Source of the DNA: Prochlorococcus sp. AG-355-I04
Lineage (GTDB): Bacteria; Cyanobacteriota; Cyanobacteriia; PCC-6307; Cyanobiaceae
DNA: 64,000 nt
Direction of reading: 5' to 3'
Assembly (NCBI GenBank): GCA_003280915.1
Contig: QCDL01000002.1
Location: forward strand, 62,001-126,000
The first letter of the stretch is position 1. Each line of letters opens with the position of its first letter. The translations under genes and the position numbers were made by a program. The notes below the pieces were generated by a model. The model was not told the origin of the DNA, did no database searches, and was given only the letters and a program-made list of their open reading frames with translations. Positions 41,632-53,248 of this stretch are shown here, piece after piece.

Positions 41632-41859
41632 CTAAGCCACTAAAGTCGAATCTTCGCTATCTGCAGAAATTCTCATTCTCTCTTCCAATTTTGGGCCGTA
41701 TAATTCATTACCCCAGATTTCAACCCTTGAGTCATTTGGGGCCATAAAAGTAAGGATGTCAGTTGGGAATAAAACTCTCTCTAAAAAAAAATTTGATGGA
41801 CCAATACATCTCAAGACAACCATCCTACCACTTTCGTTTTTGTAAGAAAACTCAACCAT
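41632..41859 (-). CDS. DUF1830 family protein
   Basis: 'VVLRCIGPSNFFLERVLFPTDILTFMAPNDSRVEIWG'. Confidence 0.78.
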   Translation of the reverse strand: MVEFSYKNESGRMVVLRCIGPSNFFLERVLFPTDILTFMAPNDSRVEIWGNELYGPKLEERMRISADSEDSTLVA

Positions 41860-41948
41860 CCCTTATCAGCAAAATAATCTCAATTAAACCCCATTAAGAG
41901 CATAAAAAAATGTATAAAAAATTACTGAAAAAAAAATTTTTTTAAATG

Positions 41949-42893
41949 CTATGAATTTAATCCAGCCTCAACTAAATTTCTTTCTTGATCAATTAATAAA
42001 AGCGCATAAGAATTTATAAAATCAAAACTTTTGTGAGGGATTGAGACATTAAGCATTCTCAAGAAATTAGATAATTTTTTATCTTTAAGGGCATTGCCTT
42101 TTTGTAAAAACATTTCTTTTTCTTGATTTGTTTTCCACATATTCATATATTCAATCTTCAAGGGCTTTAAGTGCCAAATATTGTCTATTAAATTCCAAAT
42201 ATCTAAATAATCGTTTAGTTTTTCTTGAATGGTATATATGTAAGAAGATTCATGAAGACTCAAATTAGTTGTATCTATACTTTGATCATTTACGTCATTA
42301 GAGTAAGGTTTTATTCCCAAAAACCACCCCTCAAGAATTAATAAATCAGGATTATCTAATCTCCAATGAGATCTATCTCCTAAACCATTTCTTAAAGATT
42401 TATCAAAAACTGGTACATTTAATTCTCCATTTATCTTCCAATTTAATAATTTTTCATGCATTAATTTTACTGAATGACTACCTGGAAAACCTCTTGAAAC
42501 ATCCCAAGGGTTATTCTTAATTGCTAATTTCATTTCATCTGAAGGGAGATAAAAATCATCAATTGAAATAACAGCAATTTTGAAATTTAATTTTAATGAT
42601 ATTGCTTCAAGCCATTTACCTAAGGTTGTTTTACCTGTTCCAGGTAGAGCTGAAATTCCAATAATTTTTCGATCATAAAAATCTTTTTGAAATTTATAAG
42701 CCTGAGATAAGATTGGTAATGCTAATCCCCAAATCCAATCATCATTAACTTTATTGTTCCAATATTGATCAATTGAAAGAATGTTTCTTTGATTATTCCA
42801 AAAATTGAACCAATCATCCAATGATTCCCAACCAATATCAATAATTAATTTTTCAAATTTATCAAGAGGAAAATTAATATCTAAATCTTTCAT
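41949..42893 (-). CDS. Glycerate kinase-like (D-glycerate 3-kinase family)
   Basis: P-loop 'GISALPGTGKTTLG', 'ISIDDFYLPSDEM', 'NPWDVSRGFPGSHSVKL', 'LEGWFLG'. Confidence 0.85.
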   Translation of the reverse strand: MKDLDINFPLDKFEKLIIDIGWESLDDWFNFWNNQRNILSIDQYWNNKVNDDWIWGLALPILSQAYKFQKDFYDRKIIGISALPGTGKTTLGKWLEAISLKLNFKIAVISIDDFYLPSDEMKLAIKNNPWDVSRGFPGSHSVKLMHEKLLNWKINGELNVPVFDKSLRNGLGDRSHWRLDNPDLLILEGWFLGIKPYSNDVNDQSIDTTNLSLHESSYIYTIQEKLNDYLDIWNLIDNIWHLKPLKIEYMNMWKTNQEKEMFLQKGNALKDKKLSNFLRMLNVSIPHKSFDFINSYALLLIDQERNLVEAGLNS

Positions 42894-42897
42894 CTTT

Positions 42898-43695
42898 CTA
42901 ATTTAGTTCTCGCTCATTTATCAGTTTATTGATTTCATTTTTCCAACCATATCCATTTGGTTCAGAAGCTAATGTAAATTCCAAATCTTTTAATTGATCA
43001 AGTAAGATTAAGTTAGGTCCATCTATTCCAGGAATAACAATTTTAATATCTGAATTTAATAGTAGAGGCAAATCATTTGGAGAATCGCCTAAGCCTATAA
43101 TTTCAATATCTTTGACATTTGCATATTCTTTAAGAGCATTTATTGCTTTACCTTTGTTAGATTTTGTAGATAACAAGTGACTCATCCTATTTCCCCTAAA
43201 AATATCAACATCGTACTTTTTACAACATATATTAATTTTCTCTTCCAGATAACTTGGCGGATTTAAAAAAGGCATGCTCCAATGCCTATCGCGCATTAAA
43301 ATCAATGAGTTACCTTCTAAACCTGTGAGCTGATTTGCTTCTTGATCAGTGAGATTATTTAGAGGAGTAAGTTTATAATCAATTTCATTAGAGATAAAAT
43401 TTAGGATTTCTTCAAGAGATTCGTATTTTATTCCAAGAATAATTTCTCCATTTACTCTTTCAAGAGATTCACCATATATTGCGGCGCCGTTCTCAACAAT
43501 ATAAGGATCCGTCAAGTTAAGTTCCTTTCTTATAACTTCCACTTCAGAAGCGGTTTTGCTTGTACAAAGAATTACGGGAATTGATAATTTTTGTAGTTTT
43601 TTTATTGTTTCTCTTGCAGGTGATAAATCATAAGAGTGATCCATTAAAGTACCGTCTACATCACTTACTACCCAAATAGAAGAATTTTCTATCAT
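42898..43695 (-). CDS. HAD phosphatase, mannosyl/glucosyl-3-phosphoglycerate phosphatase
   Basis: 'VVSDVDGTLMDHSYD', 'GLGDSPNDLPLL'; neighbourhood with GpgS. Confidence 0.82.
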   Translation of the reverse strand: MIENSSIWVVSDVDGTLMDHSYDLSPARETIKKLQKLSIPVILCTSKTASEVEVIRKELNLTDPYIVENGAAIYGESLERVNGEIILGIKYESLEEILNFISNEIDYKLTPLNNLTDQEANQLTGLEGNSLILMRDRHWSMPFLNPPSYLEEKINICCKKYDVDIFRGNRMSHLLSTKSNKGKAINALKEYANVKDIEIIGLGDSPNDLPLLLNSDIKIVIPGIDGPNLILLDQLKDLEFTLASEPNGYGWKNEINKLINERELN

Positions 43696-43697
43696 TT

Positions 43698-45458
43698 TTA
43701 TAAAGCACTAAGCCAAATTACTTGAAAAGGATCAAGACTAATATTTTTGCAATTGTATTTAGTGGATGTTAAAAAATCCTTAACATTGAAATCTTTATCA
43801 ATTATTTTTGATAGATCATTATCATTTATTTGATAATTAATTTTATTTTCAGTCATATTATGGATTGCAAAAACAGACTCAGAACCTTTACTTCTTTTGA
43901 TTACAACAATATCACTTCTACCTTTAGACAAACATTTCATTTCGGAACAAGGGTGAAATTGCTTTAATTCTGATCTGACATCCATAGCATTACGAAGATA
44001 TTTTAAGTTTTTATTAGCATTAGATTCAGGATTATTTAAAACGGCTAAAAGATTTTCTGATTTAAACTTTTCTCTATTTAGATCTCTTCTTTGACCTGTC
44101 ATAGAAAAACTTTTGATATCATTTTCTGAAGCTAGTAATGCTGGCAAATAAAAGGCAGGAACACCTCTGAGAGCCATTACTAATAATTGACTCAAAATAA
44201 ATCTCTCATATTGAAATCTTTTAGCATCTCTACTGGAGTCTTCCATTGCACTCCACCAACTAATATTCAATTCATAAGGTTTATCATCACCATTTGATAA
44301 ACGTCTATGACTTACTAATCCGCCTCTTTTCTCACAATTAATTAATAAATCTTTTATTCTCTGCTCATTCATTAAACCCTCAAGAGCTCTTAGCCCAACA
44401 CCATCGTGCGATGCAGTGAAATTAAAAAGAGTAGTATCATCAGGTAATTTTGGCCAATCAGAAATCCATGAGTTTAGAATATCAGCTCTTGAAGTAATAA
44501 TTGCTTCTAGGAGAAGAGGAGGTAATGGGAAATTGTATGCCATATGGGCTTCATCATCAGGAACCAGATAAGATAGATTTTCCTTCTGAGGAACATTTGT
44601 TTCAGTTATTAAAACTCCCTCCTCAAGAAGATTATTTAAAAGAACTCTTAAAAGTTTCACAATTGAATGAGCTTTTGATAAATGCAAGCACGTTGTCCCT
44701 GATTCCTTCCAAATAAAACCTACAGCATCAAGCCTGAACCATTTAATTCCATTAGATAAATAAGTAATAATTAAATTTAAAAACTCAAGAGTCATCTTTG
44801 GATTATGCCAATTCAAATCAATTTGATCTGGACCAAAAGTTGTCCAAACTTGTTTGGGGCCATCTTCAGTATTTATCTGAGAAAACAAGGAGGAACTTCT
44901 TGGCCTAACTACATTTGACCAGTCAAGATTTAGTTTCGGTGAAAAAACATTTGATATGCCAGGTTCTTGGGATTTAATAAATTGTTGAACCCATGGGTGT
45001 GATGATGAGACATGGTTTAGAACTAAATCAGCCATCAAATCATGATTTTTAGAAATAATTTTGAGATCATCCCAACCACCAAATTTTTCTTCTAAAGAAT
45101 CATAACTTGAGACTGCAAAACCACCATCACTTGTAGATTTCAAAAAAGGAAGAATATGTACGACTTTAGAAAGACTTCCAAAATGTTTACTTAAAAACTC
45201 ATTAAGAGTTATTAATGTTGACTCTCCATTTTTATAAATACTATCTGCATAAGTTATCAAAACCGAATGAGATTCATTCCACCTTTCTTTATCTCTTATT
45301 TCTTCATAAGCAGATTTCTCTGAGAAATCATCTAAAATCTGCAATAATTGGTTTGAAATAAAATTAATTTCTTCTGTAGTATTATTTGAATAAATTGTTT
45401 TTAACAATTTATCAATCTTTAATCTATCTAATTTTTTCTCTGAATCAATTTGCTTCAC
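43698..45458 (-). CDS. GH13 sucrose phosphorylase-like enzyme, probable glucosylglycerate phosphorylase
   Basis: 'FRLDAVGFIWKESGTTCLHL', 'LITETNVPQ', 'FNFTASHDGVGLRALEG'. Confidence 0.82.
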   Translation of the reverse strand: MKQIDSEKKLDRLKIDKLLKTIYSNNTTEEINFISNQLLQILDDFSEKSAYEEIRDKERWNESHSVLITYADSIYKNGESTLITLNEFLSKHFGSLSKVVHILPFLKSTSDGGFAVSSYDSLEEKFGGWDDLKIISKNHDLMADLVLNHVSSSHPWVQQFIKSQEPGISNVFSPKLNLDWSNVVRPRSSSLFSQINTEDGPKQVWTTFGPDQIDLNWHNPKMTLEFLNLIITYLSNGIKWFRLDAVGFIWKESGTTCLHLSKAHSIVKLLRVLLNNLLEEGVLITETNVPQKENLSYLVPDDEAHMAYNFPLPPLLLEAIITSRADILNSWISDWPKLPDDTTLFNFTASHDGVGLRALEGLMNEQRIKDLLINCEKRGGLVSHRRLSNGDDKPYELNISWWSAMEDSSRDAKRFQYERFILSQLLVMALRGVPAFYLPALLASENDIKSFSMTGQRRDLNREKFKSENLLAVLNNPESNANKNLKYLRNAMDVRSELKQFHPCSEMKCLSKGRSDIVVIKRSKGSESVFAIHNMTENKINYQINDNDLSKIIDKDFNVKDFLTSTKYNCKNISLDPFQVIWLSAL

Positions 45459-45508
45459 TTTGAAAAAATCAACGAAGTATTAATACTATTCTGCACATCA
45501 ATTAGAAA

Positions 45509-46735
45509 ATGGACTTTCAACAAGGGTTAATCACAACAATACATGAATATGGAGTTACAAGAAATTTACTTAAAGAATTAAACAAAAGTCTTAAAAAAAG
45601 ATCAACAAGTATTCTAATACCTTGCTTGTATGAAGAATTTGAACGTCCAGCATTAAAAGATATTAAAGAAGTTTTAAAAGAACTTACAGGCTTAAATGAA
45701 TTAGTTATTGCCCTCTCTGCAAAAACTGTTGAGCAAGTTAAAAGAGCAAAATCATTTTTTGACTCAATGCCATTTCCAGTACACGTACAATGGACTAATT
45801 CTCCCTCTGTAATAGAGCTGTTAAAAAGTCAAGAAAAAAATGGGTTAGAACTTTTAGGAACTCCAGGTAAAGGATGGGCTGTGTGGCAAGGCATAGGAGT
45901 AGCGACGAGAAAATCAGAAGTTGTTGCTCTTTTTGATGCTGATATAAGAACTTTTAGTCCTTTGTATCCTTCAAGAATGATGCTTCCACTTTTAGATGAA
46001 TCATATGGAATATCCTATGTAAAAGCTTTTTATAGCAGATTATCCTTAGAAACAAATCAGTTACAAGGAAGAGCGACAAGATTATTTGTTGGTCCTCTAT
46101 TAGCAAGTCTAGAACAATTAGTAGGTAAGGGACCTTTTCTGCAATATCTTCAATCATTTAGATATCCATTAGCTGGTGAGTTTGCTTTTACAAAAGACCT
46201 TGCTATGAATTTAAGAATTCCTTGTGACTGGGGTTTAGAAATAGGCTTGCTATCAGAAGTATATAGAAACGTAAGAACATCTAAAATAGCTCAAGTTGAT
46301 TTAGGGTTGTTTGATCATAAACATAAAAATATTGGTGATTCATCTAAAGAAGGATTGCAAAAAATGTGTACTGAAATCCTATCAAGTGTTTTGAGAGGTC
46401 TTATGGAGCACCAAGCAGAAACATTAACTAGCACTCAATTAGCAACTTTAGAAGTTCTTTATAAAAGAGTTGGAGAAGATAGGGTAAAGCAATTTGGTCT
46501 AGATTCAGCAGTAAATCAACTTCCATACGATAGACATGAAGAAGAGCTATCAGTTCAAAAATTTGCGAAATTATTAAGACCTGCCACAGAAAATTACCTA
46601 TCTTGCCCTACTACAAAACAGTTACCAAGCTGGTCAAGAGTTCTCTCTTGTGAGAACAAACTGCAGGAAGATTTAGCTATTGCAGGCTCAAAAGAAATAA
46701 AGAGTAGTGAAAAAGAGCTAATAAAAAACTTTTAA
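45509..46735 (+). CDS. Glucosyl-3-phosphoglycerate synthase (GT81-like)
   Basis: '[27 protein letters not shown]', 'YPLAGEFAF'; adjacent phosphatase/phosphorylase. Confidence 0.87.
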   Translation: MDFQQGLITTIHEYGVTRNLLKELNKSLKKRSTSILIPCLYEEFERPALKDIKEVLKELTGLNELVIALSAKTVEQVKRAKSFFDSMPFPVHVQWTNSPSVIELLKSQEKNGLELLGTPGKGWAVWQGIGVATRKSEVVALFDADIRTFSPLYPSRMMLPLLDESYGISYVKAFYSRLSLETNQLQGRATRLFVGPLLASLEQLVGKGPFLQYLQSFRYPLAGEFAFTKDLAMNLRIPCDWGLEIGLLSEVYRNVRTSKIAQVDLGLFDHKHKNIGDSSKEGLQKMCTEILSSVLRGLMEHQAETLTSTQLATLEVLYKRVGEDRVKQFGLDSAVNQLPYDRHEEELSVQKFAKLLRPATENYLSCPTTKQLPSWSRVLSCENKLQEDLAIAGSKEIKSSEKELIKNF

Positions 46736-48441
46736 AGTAAAAAGTACCGCTGAGCCATTGGAACTACGTCAAGTGGTTCACAAGTAAGTAGTTCCCCATC
46801 AGAAAAAACTTCGTATGTTTGAGGATTAACTGAAATATTTGGCAGATAACTGTTAAGTTTTAAGTATGTTTTATCAATATTTCTTGTATTTTCAACAGCT
46901 ATACAATTCTTTTGTAATCCTAATTTTTTTGGAATACCTTGATCTATTGAATTCTTACTTAAAAAGGTGAAAGAACTCTTAACCAGAGATTGCCCGAAAC
47001 TTGCAAACATAGGACGACCATGTACAGGACCAGGAGTAGGAATTGAAGCATTTGCATCACCCATCTGGGCCCAAACTATAGATCCTCCTTTAACAACTAA
47101 TTCAGGCTTTACCGCAAAAAAGGAAGGTTTCCATAACACCAAATCAGCAATTTTACCCTTTTCTATAGACCCAACATGTTTATCAATACCATGAGCTATT
47201 GCAGGATTAATTGTGACTTTAGAAATGTATCTCTTTACTCTGAAATTATCATTTCTATCAGAATCCTGCGATAGTGGTCCCCTTTGGACTTTCATTTTAT
47301 GAGCGGTTTGAAAAGTTCTTGTAATTACTTCACCAACTCTTCCCATAGCTTGAGAATCACTAGCAATAATAGAAAAGGCACCTACATCATGCAATATATC
47401 CTCCGCAGCAATAGTTTCTCTTCTAATCCTTGATTCAGCAAATGCTATATCTTCTGGGATTTTAGAATCTAAATGATGACAAACCATTAACATGTCAAGA
47501 TGTTCTTCTAATGTGTTCCTTGTATAAGGTCTTGTTGGATTAGTACTACTTGGAAGAACATTTTTTTCTCCACAAATTTTAATAATATCTGGCGCATGAC
47601 CTCCACCTGCTCCTTCGGTATGAAAAGTATGAATAGTTCTTCCTGCAATAGCTTTGATGGTATCTTCAACAAAGCCTGCCTCATTCAAAGTATCAGTATG
47701 AATACATACTTGTACGTCAAACTTATCTGCAACATTAAGGCATGAATTTATTGTAGAGGGAGTTGTTCCCCAATCCTCATGAAGCTTCAATCCACATGCA
47801 CCAGCTTCAACTTGATCAATAAGATTACTCTCGTTTGTTGAATTTCCTTTTCCAAAAAATCCTAAATTCATGGGAAATGCCTCTGCAGATTGAAGCATTC
47901 TTGAAATGTGAAAAAAACCGGGAGTACATGTAGTGGCATTTGTGCCGGTTGCAGGTCCAGTTCCTCCTCCCAGCATGGTTGTAATTCCTGAGGCTAGTGC
48001 TGTTTCAATTTGTTGGGGACAAATAAAGTGAATGTGGGTATCTATAGAACCTGCAGTGAGAATATGGCCTTCTCCAGCTATTACTTCTGTTGATGCTCCA
48101 ATAACAATATTGACATTATCCTGGATATCAGGATTGCCAGCCTTACCAATTTCAAAAATCATTCCATCTTTAATACCAACATCAGCCTTAATTATTCCCC
48201 ACCAATCTACGATCAAAGCATTGGTTATTACGGTATCGACAGCTCCATCTCCTCTTGTTACTTGAGACTGTCCCATCCCATCTCGAATAACTTTACCTCC
48301 ACCAAATTTAACTTCATCTCCGTATGTAGTTAAATCCTTTTCTACTTCTATAAAAAGTTCAGTATCAGCAAGCCTTACTCTATCTCCGGTAGTGGGTCCG
48401 TAAGTTTGCGCGTAAGTATTTCTGTTAATTTTATAGGACAT
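46732..48441 (-). CDS. ureC: Urease subunit alpha
   Basis: '[16 protein letters not shown]', '[22 protein letters not shown]'. Confidence 0.98.
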   Translation of the reverse strand: MSYKINRNTYAQTYGPTTGDRVRLADTELFIEVEKDLTTYGDEVKFGGGKVIRDGMGQSQVTRGDGAVDTVITNALIVDWWGIIKADVGIKDGMIFEIGKAGNPDIQDNVNIVIGASTEVIAGEGHILTAGSIDTHIHFICPQQIETALASGITTMLGGGTGPATGTNATTCTPGFFHISRMLQSAEAFPMNLGFFGKGNSTNESNLIDQVEAGACGLKLHEDWGTTPSTINSCLNVADKFDVQVCIHTDTLNEAGFVEDTIKAIAGRTIHTFHTEGAGGGHAPDIIKICGEKNVLPSSTNPTRPYTRNTLEEHLDMLMVCHHLDSKIPEDIAFAESRIRRETIAAEDILHDVGAFSIIASDSQAMGRVGEVITRTFQTAHKMKVQRGPLSQDSDRNDNFRVKRYISKVTINPAIAHGIDKHVGSIEKGKIADLVLWKPSFFAVKPELVVKGGSIVWAQMGDANASIPTPGPVHGRPMFASFGQSLVKSSFTFLSKNSIDQGIPKKLGLQKNCIAVENTRNIDKTYLKLNSYLPNISVNPQTYEVFSDGELLTCEPLDVVPMAQRYFLL

Positions 48442-48445
48442 AATT

Positions 48446-48766
48446 TTAAGTATCTAAAGAACCGTTAACCAATGAATTGAAACCATATGCAAATCTTAAA
48501 CCTGAATAAGGAACTAATTTGACATAAGTGGTATCTCCAGGTTCAAATCTAATTGCAGTTCCTGCAGGAATGTCAAGACGCATACCAAGTGTTAATTTTC
48601 GATCAAAGATTAAAGCCTTATTAGCTTCAAAAAAATGATAATGAGATCCAATTTGTACAGGTCTATCTCCAGAATTAGAAACTTTTACTGTTTTAACTTC
48701 CTTACCAAGATTTAATTCAATTGCACCTTGTTCAGGAATGATTTCGCCAGGAATTAAATTACTCAT
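48446..48766 (-). CDS. ureB: Urease subunit beta
   Basis: '[15 protein letters not shown]', '[13 protein letters not shown]'. Confidence 0.97.
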   Translation of the reverse strand: MSNLIPGEIIPEQGAIELNLGKEVKTVKVSNSGDRPVQIGSHYHFFEANKALIFDRKLTLGMRLDIPAGTAIRFEPGDTTYVKLVPYSGLRFAYGFNSLVNGSLDT

Positions 48767-48768
48767 AA

Positions 48769-49071
48769 CTAGTTAATTGGATTGTGAATAGTTACTAACT
48801 TTGTACCATCAGGGAAAATTGCTTCTATTTGGACTTCATCAACCATTTCAGGAATGCCCTCCATAACTTGTGATTTTGAAAGCCAGGTAGTTCCCTCTGA
48901 CATTAATTGACTTACACTTTTTCCATCTCGAGCTCCTTCAAGAACTTGAAAACTCAAAAAAGCAATTGTTTCAGGATAATTAAGCTTAAGACCTCGCCTA
49001 AGTCTTCTTTCGGCTAAGAGTGCAGCAGAAAAAATCAATAATTTATCCTTTTCTTGAGGTGAAAGATGCAT
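48769..49071 (-). CDS. ureA: Urease subunit gamma
   Basis: '[14 protein letters not shown]...[17 protein letters not shown]'. Confidence 0.97.
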   Translation of the reverse strand: MHLSPQEKDKLLIFSAALLAERRLRRGLKLNYPETIAFLSFQVLEGARDGKSVSQLMSEGTTWLSKSQVMEGIPEMVDEVQIEAIFPDGTKLVTIHNPIN

Positions 49072-49121
49072 ATTAAAAAATTAGTCTATAAATTCTTAAA
49101 AAAGGTTCTTTCTGAACATAA

Positions 49122-50024
49122 TTAATAATTCATAGAATCTTGTAAAGGCCATACACCTTGATATTTTGGCTCACAAAATCCACTAACAGACCTAATTTGT
49201 TTCCAAATACAAAAAAAACATTTCCTAGCTTCTTGAGAAGAACTACCCAGGAATCTTACAGAGATTCCATTTTCAAGGATTCCAATGGATAAATTATTAT
49301 CAGTTTCTTTAAAAATTTTTTTTATATTTACCACAAGATTATTTATTTTTGACTTAGAAAAATCTTTTTTGCAAATCCAAATTAAGGATCCAAAAACAGG
49401 CATGTAATCCATACCTGACTTGGCCGAATAACTTCCCTTAGATAATTCAATTTGATCAACATATTCCCAATCATCATATAAATCATTATTTCTCATAATT
49501 TCTAATTTAGACTTAAAAACTCCACGCTCAATAGATTCTCCGGAAGAAGATCTTCCAAGTCTTATTAAATCAGTAAATAAAAAACTTGAAGTTTCTGAAA
49601 TAGATACTTTAAACTTTTGCTCATATAAACCATTTGCAAAGATAATTGTTTCTTGAGGGAGATATTCCAAATGAGAATTATCAAGAATGTTTATGAGATT
49701 TTTTTGCTTTGAAAAAGTTCCTTTTGGATTGATTTTAGATATCCCAACTGATCCATATACTTTCTGAGCTGAAGAAGTAGTCAACAATACCTTAGAGTTT
49801 TCTTCAAGATTTACCTCAAACTCAAGTAAATCGCCGCCAACCAATCCCCCTGCAGTATGAAGAATAGGTAAAATACATCGGCCCTCCTGATCATGAGTAG
49901 ACTTTAATAACTTGTAAGGAGAAGTTGATTTAGATTTAAAGATTGTTTTATCAACATTTCCTAAACTTGCTTTATTATTGAAAAAATTTAAGAAACAATT
50001 ACCTTCCCAAGAAGTTTTAATCAT
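49122..50024 (-). CDS. ureD: Urease accessory protein UreD
   Basis: '[17 protein letters not shown]', '[12 protein letters not shown]', '[11 protein letters not shown]'. Confidence 0.95.
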   Translation of the reverse strand: MIKTSWEGNCFLNFFNNKASLGNVDKTIFKSKSTSPYKLLKSTHDQEGRCILPILHTAGGLVGGDLLEFEVNLEENSKVLLTTSSAQKVYGSVGISKINPKGTFSKQKNLINILDNSHLEYLPQETIIFANGLYEQKFKVSISETSSFLFTDLIRLGRSSSGESIERGVFKSKLEIMRNNDLYDDWEYVDQIELSKGSYSAKSGMDYMPVFGSLIWICKKDFSKSKINNLVVNIKKIFKETDNNLSIGILENGISVRFLGSSSQEARKCFFCIWKQIRSVSGFCEPKYQGVWPLQDSMNY

Positions 50025-50066
50025 AAATTGTTTTCTTTAATTACTAGATTAAAGTAACCAAAAATT

Positions 50067-50522
50067 TTGATTATGAGAATGAATAAACAAATAGTTGTAA
50101 CTGATTGGATTAAGGAAAAACCGAAATTAGGTTTATTTTTAAAACTTACCCTAAGTTCAGATGAAAGAAGAATCTTACGAGGTAAAAGATTAACTGATTG
50201 TGATCAAGAAATAATTTTACAATTACCTAGAGAGGGCAAATTAAATGATGGAGATATTCTTTTAACTAATGTGTCCAATTTTTATGTAGAGATAATTGCC
50301 AAAAAAGAAAATTTAATTGAAATAAGTTCCAATTCTAAAATTGAACTTATTAAAACTGCTTATCATCTAGGAAATAGGCATGTAGAAGTAGAAATTGAAG
50401 AAGATATTCTTCTAACAAAAGGTGATTATGTAATTGAAAATATGCTTAAAAATTTTAGCGTTGAGATCGTAAATACCCAGAAAAAATTTTTTCCGGAAAG
50501 AGGTGCCCACAGCCATGAGTAA
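50067..50522 (+). CDS. ureE: Urease accessory protein UreE
   Basis: 'TAYHLGNRHVEVEI'; followed by ureF, ureG. Confidence 0.93.
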   Translation: MIMRMNKQIVVTDWIKEKPKLGLFLKLTLSSDERRILRGKRLTDCDQEIILQLPREGKLNDGDILLTNVSNFYVEIIAKKENLIEISSNSKIELIKTAYHLGNRHVEVEIEEDILLTKGDYVIENMLKNFSVEIVNTQKKFFPERGAHSHE

Positions 50523-51201
50523 AAGTCATTTATTTAAATATTTATTAATAAGCCCTAACTTACCAGTTGGAGGATTTTGTTATTCCGAGGGATTGGAGAG
50601 TTTCCTTAATAGTAAAGATTTGAAAGACGCAAATTCGGTAAAAGAATTAATCATAAGTGAATTAAAAATTGGTCAAATTAGACTAGATGCAAAACTATTA
50701 TTAGATTTTTTTGATATTTTCAACGAGTTAAACCAAGGCAAAAATTTAAAAAGTAATTTTCATAAGCTATTGAGTTTGGATAAATGGATCCTCTCATCAA
50801 AAGACTCGGTCGAAATGAGAGAACAACAAAATCAAATGGCAAAATCTCTCTTTGATTTAAACAAGGAATTTGGTTTTGAATATCTTTATAAAAAAAATAA
50901 AAAAAACTCCTGGCCTTTAGCGTGGAGTTGGTCTTGTTTTTGTTTTGAAATTACAAAGTTAGAAATGGTTGAGAATTTTCTCTATGCGTGGACTGCAAAC
51001 CAACTTAGTGCTGCATTAAGGATTATTCCTATTGGTTCAACAAAAGCACAATTAATTCAGAGAGATTTATTAGCAATAATTTCAAAAGTTTCTAAAGAAA
51101 TTATGGACAAAGAAATTGATGACATCTATTTTGGCAATGTAGGTTTAGCTATGGCACAACAAAATCATAATGACCTTTATACAAAACTTTTTAGAAATTA
51201 A
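50503..51201 (+). CDS. ureF: Urease accessory protein UreF
   Basis: 'SPNLPVGGFCYSEGLESFL'; likely start is the internal ATG at about 50515. Confidence 0.92.
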   Translation: MPTAMSKSHLFKYLLISPNLPVGGFCYSEGLESFLNSKDLKDANSVKELIISELKIGQIRLDAKLLLDFFDIFNELNQGKNLKSNFHKLLSLDKWILSSKDSVEMREQQNQMAKSLFDLNKEFGFEYLYKKNKKNSWPLAWSWSCFCFEITKLEMVENFLYAWTANQLSAALRIIPIGSTKAQLIQRDLLAIISKVSKEIMDKEIDDIYFGNVGLAMAQQNHNDLYTKLFRN

Positions 51202-51204
51202 TTT

Positions 51205-51834
51205 ATGAGCAGCAAATTGAGAGTAGGAGTTGCTGGCCCTGTAGGTTCAGGAAAAACTGCATTAGTAGAGACTCTATGCTTAAGCCTGAAAAATAATTAT
51301 GAGATAGCAGTTGTCACCAACGATATCTACACCAAAGAAGATGCTAATTTTCTAATAAATAAAAAAGTTTTAGAGGAAGGAAGGATTATTGGCGTGGAAA
51401 CAGGAGGTTGTCCTCATACAGCGATAAGAGAGGATTGTTCTCTAAATAAAAATGCAGTTTTAGATTTAGAAAATAAATATAATCCTTTAGATTTTGTTTT
51501 TGTTGAAAGTGGAGGTGACAATTTAGCATCCAGTTTTAGTCCAGAACTCGTAGATTTATCAATATATGTAATTGATGTATCTGCTGGAGACAAAATCCCA
51601 AGGAAAGGGGGACCAGGGATAACAAGGTCAGATTTATTACTAATAAACAAAATTGACTTAGCAGATATGGTTGGCGCAGATTTAAATATTATGAAAAGTG
51701 ATACGGAATTTATGAGAAAAGGGAAACCTTGGTTTTTTACCAACCTTAGTAGCGGCAAAGGCGTTGAAGAAATAACTCAATTTTTAGAATCACAAATCCC
51801 AAACAATAGAAACCAGAAAGACGTTCATTTCTAA
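51205..51834 (+). CDS. ureG: Urease accessory GTPase UreG
   Basis: '[18 protein letters not shown]', '[18 protein letters not shown]'. Confidence 0.97.
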   Translation: MSSKLRVGVAGPVGSGKTALVETLCLSLKNNYEIAVVTNDIYTKEDANFLINKKVLEEGRIIGVETGGCPHTAIREDCSLNKNAVLDLENKYNPLDFVFVESGGDNLASSFSPELVDLSIYVIDVSAGDKIPRKGGPGITRSDLLLINKIDLADMVGADLNIMKSDTEFMRKGKPWFFTNLSSGKGVEEITQFLESQIPNNRNQKDVHF

Positions 51835-51854
51835 TATATTGGATTCAACAAAAA

Positions 51855-51868
51855 GTTACGACTGATAC
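51855..51868 (+). promoter_or_regulatory. Putative NtcA binding site of urtA (GTTACGACTGATAC)
   Basis: GTN10AC with TAC half-site; 22 nt before TAACTT (51891-51896), a TAN3T -10 element. Confidence 0.8.
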
Positions 51869-51944
51869 AAAACGAATCCTCACTCGTTAATAACTTTTAC
51901 TTTATCCCCCTAATGAGGGTCAATTACCTAATTTATCCTAATTC

Positions 51945-53222
51945 ATGAGAATTTCAAGGCGTATTTTGGCAGGATTAGCTACTGCCTCACTTGCTGTTAC
52001 AGCAACTTCATGCGGTGGAGGTGGAACCTCCGGAAGTTTCGACGACACAGTAACCGTTGGTATTTTACATTCGTTATCTGGAACAATGGCAATTTCTGAA
52101 TCAACCCTTGTTGATACTGAAAAAATGGCTATTGAAGAGATTAATGCTGCTGGTGGTGTAAAAGTTGGCGGTAAAAGCTACAAAATAGAATACATAGTCG
52201 AAGATGGTGCATCTGACTGGCCTACTTTTGCTGAAAAATCTAAGAAACTTATAGATCAAGACGGTGTTCCTGTCGTATTTGGTGGTTGGACATCTGCTAG
52301 TAGAAAGGCAATGTTACCAGTCTACGAATCAAAGGATGCTTTCCTTTACTACCCAATTCAATATGAAGCACAAGAATGTTCTAATAACATTTTTTATACA
52401 GGAGCCACACCAAACCAACAGTCAGAACCTGCTACAGATTTCATGTATAAGCGTTCTCCCGCAGCTGGTGGAGATTTCTTCCTTGTAGGTTCTGACTATG
52501 TTTTCCCAAGAACTTCCAACACAATTACAAAAGCACAGGTAAAACAGTTAGGAGGTAAAGTTGTTGGCGAAGATTACCTTCCATTAGGAAATACTGAAGT
52601 TGCTCCAATTATCTCAAAAATCAAGAAGGCTCTTCCTGAAGGTGGAATCATCATTAATACGCTTAATGGTGACCAAAACGTTGCATTCTTCAAACAGATT
52701 CAAGACGCGGGAATCACACCTTCAAGTGGCTACTACGTAATGAACTATTCAATTGCTGAAGAAGAGATTAGTACAATTGGTCCCGAGTTCCTTGAGGGTC
52801 ACTATGGTGCTTGGAACTACATGATGTCAATTGATACTCCTGCATCTAAGAAATTTGCTGCAAGTTTCAAGAAAAGATGGGGAGCTGATCGTGTTGTAGC
52901 TGATCCTCAAGAATCTGCCTATAACATGGTTTATTTATGGAAACAGGCAGTTGAAGATGCTGGCACATTCGACGACAATGCAGTAAGGGAAGCCCTTGTT
53001 GGACAAAAGTTTGATGCGCCACAAGGTCCTGTTGAAGTTATGCCTAATCACCACTTATCTCAAACAGTAAGAATTGGAGAGATTAATGCAGAGGGCGGAT
53101 TTACAATTTTAGAAGAAACAGGAGTTGTTCTTCCTCAAGCATGGAACCAAAAGCATCCAAGTTCAAAAGGATTTGCATGCGATTGGACAGATCCTTCAAA
53201 AGGAGAAAAGTATAAGCTTTAA
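51945..53222 (+). CDS. urtA: Urea ABC transporter substrate-binding protein
   Basis: Lipoprotein-like N-term, 'TVGILHSLSGTMAISESTLVDTEKMAIEEINAAGGV', 'NLGNTEVAPII'-like region; between ure and urtBCDE. Confidence 0.96.
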   Translation: MRISRRILAGLATASLAVTATSCGGGGTSGSFDDTVTVGILHSLSGTMAISESTLVDTEKMAIEEINAAGGVKVGGKSYKIEYIVEDGASDWPTFAEKSKKLIDQDGVPVVFGGWTSASRKAMLPVYESKDAFLYYPIQYEAQECSNNIFYTGATPNQQSEPATDFMYKRSPAAGGDFFLVGSDYVFPRTSNTITKAQVKQLGGKVVGEDYLPLGNTEVAPIISKIKKALPEGGIIINTLNGDQNVAFFKQIQDAGITPSSGYYVMNYSIAEEEISTIGPEFLEGHYGAWNYMMSIDTPASKKFAASFKKRWGADRVVADPQESAYNMVYLWKQAVEDAGTFDDNAVREALVGQKFDAPQGPVEVMPNHHLSQTVRIGEINAEGGFTILEETGVVLPQAWNQKHPSSKGFACDWTDPSKGEKYKL

Positions 53223-53248
53223 TCTAATTAAAGCCTACACTTCAAAAT

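Noticed and set aside
51414-51758. 114-aa minus-strand ORF
   Set aside because: Antisense to ureG
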